Positions 56,230 to 64,000 of a DNA stretch of 64,000 bases are shown one piece after another (the first letter of the stretch is position 1; every line of letters begins with the position of its first letter). The notes beneath the pieces are model-generated. The model saw nothing but the letters and a program-made list of their open reading frames with translations. It had not been told where the DNA came from and made no database searches. A program made the translations under genes and the position numbers. The stretch is from assembly GCA_031772625.1 (NCBI GenBank), contig CM062808.1, positions 477,025,655 to 477,089,654 on the forward strand. The letters run 5' to 3'. The stretch comes from Pinus tabuliformis. Taxonomy: Eukaryota; Streptophyta; Pinopsida; Pinales; Pinaceae.

Positions 56230-56400
56230 ACCTTGATACGCATTATCATTATTGGTGAGTTGTATCACATTTGTTAATGGTGTACATCAATGACCGGTAA
56301 TCAAATGATTTCTCACATGGTCAACTTCAACTCATTTATTCCCATAGTGTAGAAATGTACCATCTGCGGTCAGTGAAGATCTCGAGTTGTGTCAGAATCT
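56230..56400 (+). mobile_element. Short diverged relic of the LARD-D internal region
   Basis: The sequence from TAGGTACCTTGATACGC through CATCAATGACCGGTAATC to ACTCATTTATTCCCATAG aligns by eye with 21248-21375 of LARD-D, and equally with 27790-27905. It has many substitutions, clearly more than between the two LARD-D internal regions. No LTR is visible nearby, so only a fragment of an older insertion of this family is left. Confidence 0.6.
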
Positions 56401-57140
56401 TGGTTCACTTGAAAACTCCTTCATTTTTCTACCAATGACACCTCTCATATTTATATGTTTCAATCTTTCACAACATCATCTTATATGTTGGCACCCGAGT
56501 TTATGCAGTACCACTATTCCACCTATATGACTTGGCACTTTTATGAGGATCAGTTATGCAGCATCATTGATCAAAGAGTCTTCTATCATCATTGATTAGA
56601 TATTCTTTTATATGTGATATACATATATACCTCCGATGTGTTCTTTCACAGCTATGATCTGATGATCCACTATGTATTCTTTAGATCCTTCTGTACAATT
56701 ATGTATACATTTTGGATCTACTTTATACTTGACCATTGGACATGCTTTACTACTTCTAAGCATGGGTATACCCACCTCAAACATGATTTTTCTTTTTGAA
56801 TCCTTTAAGATGTATTCGATGGGCTGGAATCTGGTGATCTCCTCCCAGGTTTTTGGATGACTCCTCTCTCTATACTTAATATATTTTAGTCATCATGTTC
56901 CCCTTCTAATCTTGTATATTAGAGGGCATATATTATAGCATCATCGAGCACTCATGTATGTATACCTTATGCTCTTTTATGGCCCTTGGCAGCCCCTTTC
57001 CCTATGCAGACTTGACTTTATAATAGAAAACAATATCTCAAATTCCATATGCGACTCCACCCATACTAAATCGCGTACATACACGGGTACCATAACATAA
57101 TACCCATGTACACCTTTTAAAATATGAAAAATTAAAATAA
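56401..57140. other. No gene recognised
   Basis: AT-rich sequence with short chance frames only. I see no protein family, RNA gene or clear repeat boundary. Confidence 0.4.
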
Positions 57141-57540
57141 AATGTTATTTTCGGGCGAGGTTTATGGTTGTAACTGAGAGCCCACCTACAAGAGCTCGTG
57201 GCCTAACTAAAATAACCAATTTGAGGTGGTATATATATACATCCCTTGGGTAGACCTAATTCATACAATAAGAAGAATATCAACATTATACTCGATTTCT
57301 CCCAAATCAAGTATATTTTTCTTGTGCCTCATGCACTCCCAGTCTCTAGGAAACCCTAGTTTCCTTTGCATAAATGATCATCATCCTTATCTAGCATCTA
57401 CTTACACCTACTAGAGATGTTTTCTTCGTGGCTCGAGATGGACGGATCTTGAGTAAGGTTTTGTCGGTGCCTTTGACCTCGATCAAGTTGTATCTTTCCT
57501 ATATTTACTATTTTTAATTAATAAAGAAGCTCATGTATTG
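57141..57540 (+). promoter_or_regulatory. Promoter-like block, possibly LTR-derived
   Basis: GGTGGTATATATATACATCC at about 57219-57238 is a strong TATA context. It is followed by a pyrimidine-rich leader, the plant-typical GAAACCCTAG (about 57350) and TTAATAAAGAAGC near 57520, a poly(A)-like signal roughly 300 bp after the TATA box. That spacing fits an LTR U3-R. No downstream coding sequence or paired LTR was found. Confidence 0.35.
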
Positions 57541-58799
57541 TTCTCAATATATGTTGTTATCTTATGAATAATGGTTTATATGTTTATATATGATGATTTG
57601 ACATCATGTTTGTGTTGAGGAGGCTAGTGTGATTGCTAGGGTTTCTCAATTCCACCATCGGAAATTTAGGGAGGCCCTTGAGATTGAAAAAAGGCCTAGC
57701 AATCTCAATAGAGAAGATGGTTGGAAAATTAGTAGTTGTTGGGTCCCAACACTCTCGTCCTAGTCGCTTTCTTTTCTTCCCTCTTTTATTTTTTATTTTT
57801 TTATTATACTGTAGACTAATAATTTCTACTAATAGATAGTTTTTATTACCTGTACCATTATTAAATAATAAGTTAATCTAACATTTAGATATTCGATTAA
57901 TTATTTAGGGATATTTAAAATATTATTTTCGATTCCTTTAGAACAACTATTATCCGAATAAAATTTCATTGTAAAGTAGTTAGAACCTTTATGTAAATTC
58001 ATATAAACATTGAATTATATCTCGATAATTGATTGAATAGTTCAACCTCTAGGTTAATTAGATAAATAATTTATTTTTATTTTTTAACCCCTGACTTTTA
58101 TATTTTACCTTTTATAACTAACTAATAACTTAATAATCATTAAAATTTATTTATTTATGTATTTATTTATTTTTATTATTTAATACCTTTTTAATACTTT
58201 TTATAGGAATATAACTTTCAATTTAATAAATTAAATTAGCTTATTTTTATCCCCCTGGTCCTAGTCCATCTAACTACTCCCCAGTCAAATTTAGCCGTTA
58301 TAGCTGTTTCCTGTTCTTGAATTTTAGCCATTGGAGGTCTGCTCTGTCTATTTAACATGCATAGCTTGATCTACTCCTCAACCTGTCCTGACGATGAACC
58401 ACACTGGTTGGTTCGAAAAGCGTCGACAAATGAAATACCATGTGATTTACGCCGAAAAATCTTTCGTAAACTTGATATGGATCACAGAAGCCTCAATTCA
58501 ACAATGATCTAACATATTAATATGTATGCACATTGAATTATATATTATTTATATGCTTCTGTGATTGATTTGCAGGTCTGCACATCTTGGAGGAAGCAAA
58601 GGGTTTGGACCCTACGGGAACATCTTCAAACTTAGGACTTTTGGGTATGTTTCCAAATCCATGTTTGGTAGTTCATATGTTTGGCATGCTTGTCTGGGTT
58701 CTTTTTTTATTATTATCTTATCCTTCTCTGTTGAGGATTTCAACACTTTCCTTAGGGAACCTTTCTGGCCAACAATGTCTCACTATGATAGGCCACCAG
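57541..58799. other. AT-rich stretch, no gene recognised
   Basis: The part 57840-58240 is extremely A/T-rich with TATTTATTTATG-like runs. Two overlapping plus frames at 58565-58862 show no family. Nothing else is supported. Confidence 0.4.
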
Positions 58800-59029
58800 A
58801 TGCCCTTGTTGAGTGAGAAATGCACCAATAGCATAGTCAAAGGCATATGTATTAATCTCTAATGGTTTTTGCAGGTCAAGCAATGTGAGTTTTGTTGTAG
58901 AGAAAAGGCAGTGCTTTAGTTCAATGAAATCCTTCTATTGGGACTTAGACCAGAAAAATTTTGCTTTTTCCCCACCCTTGGTAACCTAACTCAAAGGCCA
59001 AGTTACATGAGAGAATCCCAACATGAACC

Positions 59030-59720
59030 TCAGATAAAAATTGGCAAGGCCCAAAAATTTACGTAGCTCTGCTAGAGTGGTAGGGGTTGGCCATTCCCAA
59101 ATGACTTGGATCTTAGCCAGATCCACATGCACGCCTTTCTCATCAATTATGTAACCCATATATTGGACCTAGTGCATGCCAAAGGTGCATTTATCCAAGT
59201 TGGAACATAGTTTGTGCCGCCACAATGTTTGAAGGACCTATAGGATGTGTTGCAAGTTCTCCTCCCAACTCTTACTGAAGATGAGGATTTCGTCCAAATA
59301 TAAAACCATGAATGAGTTGGTGAAAGGCTACAAGTTTTCATCCATCAACCTAATAAAATTTGTAGGGGCATTTGTCAACTCAAAAGGCATAACCAACCAC
59401 TCAAAAAGGCCCTTCTTGGATTCGAAAGTGGTCTTCCATACATTTGTGGATTCTATTGGAACCTGATGATAACCAGACTTTAAATTAATTTTGTTGAGGT
59501 ACTTGACCCCTTGAGCTAGTCAAGAAGGTCATCAATCTGTGGGATTAGATACCTGTTCATGACAATGATTTTTTTTAGTTCTCGATAATCAATGGAAAGC
59601 ATCCAGGTCTCATCCCTCTTCTATACAAGTACAATCGGGCTCCCACAAAGTGAGGAACTTGGTTGGATGTTCCTTTTTTGTAGGGACTCCTATATCTACA
59701 TCATGATTTCTTTATTTTCC
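59030..59720 (-). CDS. Gypsy-H1 reverse transcriptase (fossil)
   Basis: The minus strand encodes KINLKSGYHQVPIEST near 59490, GLFEWLVMPFELTNAP near 59400, and PFTNSFMVLYLDEILIFSKS at the catalytic site near 59300. DKCTFGM and GYIIDEKGVHVDLAKIQVIW follow near 59130, then TTLAELRKFLGLANFYLRF near 59040. The blocks are in the normal gypsy order. It is a heavily broken fossil. Confidence 0.8.
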
Positions 59721-59859
59721 ATAATGTAGTGGAAATATATCAACCCATTGGGTAGAGGTGCTCTGGGGGTCAGATTGATCAAATGCTTACTTGACAGTGC
59801 AAAGTTACCCCTGTGGGTGAGGAAAAGATCTCCTTGTATTCTTCCACTACCTTATCCAC

Positions 59860-60640
59860 CTACTTCTGTTCCATGGAGGAACCCTTCCTGGGGGGCATGG
59901 ATGTGGTCACGATCTTCCACTTAATTTAAAAGAAAATCATAGACAAAACAAATTTCCTACTTCGGGAGATGATCTTACTGCATTGATTTTCAGAGATCAA
60001 AGAGATGGCATTAGGCAGGGCTACCTCCAGTATATCTTATATAACTTATTTCCCAAAGTAACAATAATGATGCGAGTCCAAGTCTTATACACAACATGAT
60101 GCTTCCACAAGAATGGTTGTCCTAATAACACATCACAATTTTCAAGAGTAGCAAGATCACACAATACCTCATACGTGAAGGGCTTGATGTTGTAGGGAAG
60201 GCGACATTGTTGTCTGATGCGGAAATATCGTCCTTAGTGGAGCCACCTGATGGTTCATGTTGCGATTGTGGTGTGTTCGGTAGGCCCAACCACTTAACAA
60301 CCAATGTTGAGATGAGGTTAGCAACAAAGACCCCTTCACCCACATCTATGAGTGGAAGAGGCACTCCCCTTCCTCCAGATCTTCTAGCTCAATCTTATGG
60401 ACCATGATGGCGGAAACAGTGGCGTTGGGCTCTGCATCGATAATATGCTGCCCTTTGTCACTTCCCTTATTGGGTTTTGACTCAGAGTCAAAGCATGCAT
60501 CTACCTCTATAACCTTCAACTCAGCCACCAGCGACTGCAGGATGAAGATGCATCATCTATTGGCATCCACCAATGGATCTAGGAAATGTTGTCCATCATC
60601 TCATTCCTTTTCCACTCAAGGGCTTCTTCAAGTATTAGTT
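59860..60640 (-). CDS. Gypsy-H1 gag C-terminus and protease region (fossil)
   Basis: The minus strand shows LVAELKVIEVDACFDSESKP near 60520, an acidic linker (LEDLEEGECLFHS), then PLIDVGEGVFVANLISTLVV with KWLGLPN at 60364-60280. GSS-rich and VDKV-type residues follow near 59870. The same order recurs in the H2 unit (61396-62480), which supports homology. It resembles the gag-protease junction of plant gypsy elements. It is a fossil. Confidence 0.6.
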
Positions 60641-60813
60641 TGATAAGGTATCCTGCTCCATCTACTTTCTTTTCTTTTTCCATGGGAGGTCGTCGGTGTC
60701 AGTGGGGATAGTCTTGTAAGGACTCAACTAGTTCAAGTCCCAACTCCTTATACCCCAACCTCATTCGAGACATGCACAGAAAAAAATAAAAAGATAAAAC
60801 TGCTTTGATACCA

Positions 60814-61395
60814 CTAATCCGAATTTATGCAGGAATGAAATGAAATACATTATTAAACAGAAACACAGAGCTACAACAGAAATTGAACTTCAATTGATTA
60901 ATAAAAAATATTTAAAATTGCATACATGAAGAATGGAAACAAACTAGCTCAGACGATGGTAGTTTATCTCTTAGAAGAGATGTGATAGCTACATGCCTTC
61001 TAAAATTAATTACAATGAGGGTGAGAGGCCTTTTTATAATAAAGAAGAAGTGTGAAACCCTAACCTTAGGAGATAAAGCACCAATGATTTTGGGCCCTGT
61101 CACGGTAAGTTGGACCGCCAACTTCTTGAGGTCATAACTTTGGCATATGATCTCCATTTCACTATAATAACACCTTGTTTTGAAGATCTCCACGAGGAGG
61201 CAAAAGGAAAATTTGTAAAATAAATTTTGGCACTTCTGTAGTCTCTTTGTTTTCCCAAAAAACGTCTTTTAGTACCTCAAAATGACGGGAAGTTTAGGAC
61301 CCGAAAAACTACTAAAAAAATAAATTTGTCTTAGAATTAAGGAAACTGAAAGAAACAATGGTGGGAATCCAAGTGGAATAGGTGGGTTTCCATCA
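60814..61395 (-). repeat. Gypsy-H LTR 1 (about 582 bp)
   Basis: Its right end, TTTCCATCA on the plus strand, is adjoined by ATATCCCCCTAG, a polypurine tract read on the minus strand. Its left end is adjoined by a tRNA-Met PBS. The LTR thus ends one unit (to its right) and starts another (to its left). The part 61113-61395 recurs at 63453-63738. The exact left border is uncertain. Confidence 0.72.
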
Positions 61396-62480
61396 ATATC
61401 CCCCTAGATTATCTATGACCTTATCAACTTGATTATGATGTGAGGAGGAACCCTTTCTGGGGCCCATTGATGTGGCCACGATCTTCCCCTTACTTTGAGA
61501 TCGGATAAAAAAGAAAACAAATTTCTCAATCTGGGATATGATTTTATTGCATTTCTTAGAAGATATCAAAGAAATGATGATAGGTGGGGCTACCTCCAGT
61601 ATCATGTACAATTTTCCGCCCAAAGTAATAATCACAATGCAAGGTATAAACTCATACACAACATGAGGCTTCCATAAGTATGGTTGGCCTAATAAAACAT
61701 CACAAGCTTCAAGAGGAACCACATCACACAGTACCTCATTAGCAAAGGGCTTGATGTTGTAGGGAAGTTTGAACTGTTAGTTGACGTGGAGATCTCATCC
61801 TTGTTGGAGCCACTCGATGGTGTATGGTTGCAGGTGTGGTGTTGTCTTTAGGCCCAACCACTTATTGAACTCTTTTGAGATGATGTTCTTTTGGCTCCCA
61901 CTGTCGACAGTGAATTGAAGCAGGGAACCCTTCACCCACATCTATGAATAGAAGAGACACTCCCCCTCCTCTATATATTTGGGCTCAATCTTTTGGACCT
62001 TGGTGGTGGAAATGGTGGCAGTGGGTTCTACGTTAATAACTTGCTATCCCTTGTCATTCCCATTTTTTATTATTGCTCAGAGTTGGAAAATGCATTATAT
62101 TGTGAATCTTTTAGCTTAGCCACTAGTGACTACTTGGCACAACACTCATTTGTGGTGTGGGTGGGGCTATTGTGGAACTCACACCACTTTCCTGTGTTAG
62201 GGATCTCGCCATGTCACTATTCTTTTCTTGTGGCTTCGATGGGTTGTCCTGAGCCACTCCACCTTGGCTCTGTCCTTTGTTCTATGGTTTGGATGTGCCT
62301 TTTCCTTGCTTCAGATTCGCAAATCCAAAGTCTCACTTCTTTTGCTTAAATTTTTTTTTTATCTTGATAGAATATTTGGTACACTTCACCAGTCGAGGAG
62401 ATTGTAACCACCTCCTCCCACATTTACCCACCTTCATTGGTTTACCTAGGGTAAAAATGATCTAAGGGTCACTATGATAA
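61396..62480 (-). CDS. Gypsy-H2: gag and protease unit next to the LTR (fossil, no pol)
   Basis: From right to left the minus strand shows a Cys/His region, KWCEFHNSPTHTTNEC (about 62190-62140), SLVAKLKDS, then protease-type coding. PLEACDVLLGQPYLWKPHVV (61722-61660, the LLGQPYLW motif) is followed by GGKLYMILEVAPP and KGSSSHHNQVDKVIDNLGGY at the LTR border. RT, RNase H and integrase are absent between protease and LTR. The unit thus looks like a pol-less derivative; the same junction recurs at 63739. It is a fossil. Confidence 0.7.
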
Positions 62481-63452
62481 GAATTGGCCTCCTATATAAC
62501 CTTAAGGAAATGGATTTGATAACTTGAGACCTTACTGACTTCCCGGAGGTGCTATAGGGCCTCCAGAAGCAACCCAACCCCTCCAGGTGTCCAACCCTTT
62601 AGATGAATCTCTTTTCACTGGCCTAGAGCCCCAGTCACTCCCTTACCAAGCCCTCCAAGTGACTAAGAGCCTCTAGTCACTCCCATGAGCATGCCTGGGT
62701 GCGACTATAGCCTTTTTCTACTAGTGTTATGCCAGCGACTGCAATATTTAAGGCTATTTTCTACAGCTAGGATCCATTCACTGCCCATAACTCCATGAAA
62801 CTTCCAGAACTCATAAAAGACATTAATACAATTATTTTGATAATAAAATTGATCAAAGACTTGACTAGACCTTCCCCAACCAGAACTAACATTCCGTCAA
62901 ATACTTGGTAAACATGCAACCTACAAGTCACGAATGCAAGTTTGAACATAAGGAGATGAAAACGTATTTGAGGTTTAATAAGAAGGATCACTTCCTTCCT
63001 ACATTAGTTTTCATAACATCAATTAGGTCTTGCATTCATTATTCATTTAGTTACAAGTAAAAACATGGAAAGAGCCATGACTAAGAACTGTGAAATAACC
63101 ATGCTTATAACCAGCATATAACCAGATAAATAACAATGAGAGAACAGTCGTTAAAGCCACATAATAACAAGTACGTTTACTCATCAAATCAGGAGGAACT
63201 TAGCTCTTCTTAAACATAGAAAAAATCCAACTAGGTATGGGACTTCCACGTACCACCCAACCATAGATTGGCTTAACCAAATCTTTTTTTCAACCAACCA
63301 CCCCCTGCCATATTCCAAGCATCAAAGTGGGATCTCATGGGATAAACAAATCCATAAACAACCAAGGGAATCCAGAGGTTAAACCTCCTCCACCCTCACC
63401 ATACCATGATCTCTGTTGAGAAAAGGCAACCAGAAATTCTAGTTTGTAAATA
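62481..63452. other. No gene recognised between H units
   Basis: The stretch has only short chance frames. A C-rich part (62500-62700) contains repeated CCTCCAG/AGTCACTCCC wording. Nothing matches the rest of the window by eye. Confidence 0.4.
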
Positions 63453-63738
63453 GACCGCCAACTTCTTGAGGTCATAACTTTGGCACGCGATCTCCATTTC
63501 ACTATCATAATACCTCGTTTCGAATATATCTACAAGGAGTAAAAAAGAAAATTTGTAAAATCAATTTTGGAACTACTATAGTCACTCTGTTTTCCCAAAA
63601 AATCATCTTTTAGTACCTCAAAATGACTCTGGAAGTTTAGGACCCAAAAAAATACCAAAAAAAGAAAGTTGTCTTAGAATTAAGGAAACTAAAAGAAAGA
63701 GTGGTGGGGATCCAAGTGGAATAGGTGGGTTGCCATCA
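63453..63738 (-). repeat. Gypsy-H LTR 2 (partial)
   Basis: GACCGCCAACTTCTTGAGG through TTGCCATCA matches 61113-61395 with about a tenth of positions different. It is again followed on the right by a purine tract (read on the minus strand) and protease coding. Confidence 0.72.
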
Positions 63739-64000
63739 ATATCCACCTAGATTATCTATGACCTTATCAACTTGCTTATGTTGTGCGGAGGACCCCTTTC
63801 TCAGGTCCATTGATATGGCCATGATCTTCCCCTTAGTTTGAGATTGAATAAAAAAAAAAACAAATTTCTCAATATGGGATATGATCTTATTGCATTTCTT
63901 AGCAAAAATTAAAGAAATGACGATACACGGGGCTACCTCCGGTATCATGTACAATTTTCTCCCACAGTAATAATCACAGTGCAAGGTCTGGACTCATACA
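63739..64000 (-). CDS. Gypsy-H3: protease fragment at the LTR border, continues right of window (fossil)
   Basis: The minus strand reads GRKLYMIPEVAPCIVISLIF, CNKIISHIEKFVFFFIQSQ and KGSSAQHKQVDKVIDNLGGY. This is nearly the same as 61393-61620 in H2, down to the point where coding meets the polypurine tract and LTR. The remainder lies outside the window. It is a fossil. Confidence 0.7.

Larger units (their letters stand above)
58800..60813 (-). mobile_element. Gypsy-H1: minus-strand gypsy internal region (gag, protease, RT, RNase H; fossil)
   Basis: Reading leftwards from the LTR at 60814 there is a tRNA-Met type PBS (TGGTATCAAAGC, 60802-60813), a gag C-terminal/protease stretch (60640-59860), reverse transcriptase (59700-59030) and an RNase H start (about 58900-58800). 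Integrase was not recognised. RT wording such as LFEWLVMPF and YLGYIVDE-like blocks fits a chromovirus-type gypsy element. The copy is heavily broken, with well over ten interruptions. Confidence 0.75.

Noticed and set aside
57735-57751. TGTTGGGTCCCAACA palindrome as a possible LTR-LTR junction
   Set aside because: No LTR sequence was found on either side. A 15-bp palindrome with common LTR end wording can arise by chance.
58565-58862. Two overlapping plus-strand frames as a possible host exon
   Set aside because: No recognisable domain, no partner exons, and the right part overlaps antisense with the gypsy RNase H relic.
1-64000. CRISPR arrays, bacterial operons, tRNA genes
   Set aside because: No regularly spaced short repeats or tRNA folds were seen. 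TGGTATCAGAGC-like sequences are retroelement primer-binding sites, not tRNA genes.

Overview
This window looks like intergenic chromatin from a large plant nuclear genome. It is AT-rich and I could not recognise a single complete host gene. Almost everything that can be read is LTR retrotransposon: two Ty1/copia lineages, at least four Ty3/gypsy lineages, and a long non-coding LARD-type element. All are fossils broken in several places. The primer-binding sites (initiator tRNA-Met, and tRNA-Asp-like in the LARD), the chromodomains and the nesting depth point to a vascular seed plant with heavy retroelement load. A gymnosperm is possible, but the sequence does not prove it.

The left 46 kb is a Russian doll. 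A Tat/Ogre-like gypsy element (G, + strand, from 37594 rightwards) is the oldest layer. Copia-A (+, 2622-37593) inserted into G. A second member of the same copia family (Copia-A2, -, 1-2621) sits in Copia-A's 5' LTR. Copia-B (-, Tork/Tnt1-like, 3899-32285, target duplication GATTA) sits in Copia-A's gag. Two further elements sit in Copia-B's integrase only 96 bp apart: Gypsy-C (-, chromovirus-like, 6738-15644) and LARD-D (15741-30145, target duplication CATAG). Gypsy-C in turn carries three 440-bp tandem copies of a 5S-rRNA-derived repeat (11062-12333). LARD-D has three LTRs and two internal regions. Gypsy-F (+, Reina-like chromovirus, 39551-45397, target duplication GAAGT) is an independent insertion into G.

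From 46 to 55.5 kb the window holds a possible 3' LTR of G and a long coding relic (X) with coiled-coil segments and no family I can name. X is split by a 1840-bp solo LTR (49127-50966, target duplication GTCTA). A second partial paralogue of X follows at 54630-55250. The stretch 55.5-58.8 kb is mostly anonymous AT-rich DNA, with one short relic of the LARD-D internal region and one promoter-like block. From 58.8 kb to the end lies a minus-strand gypsy cluster (H) in which LTR, gag and protease segments recur, the last one running out of the window.

Hand comparison of LTR pairs gives roughly 5-7% differences for Copia-B, Gypsy-C, LARD-D and Gypsy-F, so these insertions are of similar, moderate age. 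The 5S-derived units differ by only about 1% and look much younger or recently homogenised. The items most worth following up are the 5S array inside Gypsy-C, the three-LTR LARD, the X coding relic with its paralogue, and the pol-less gypsy H units.
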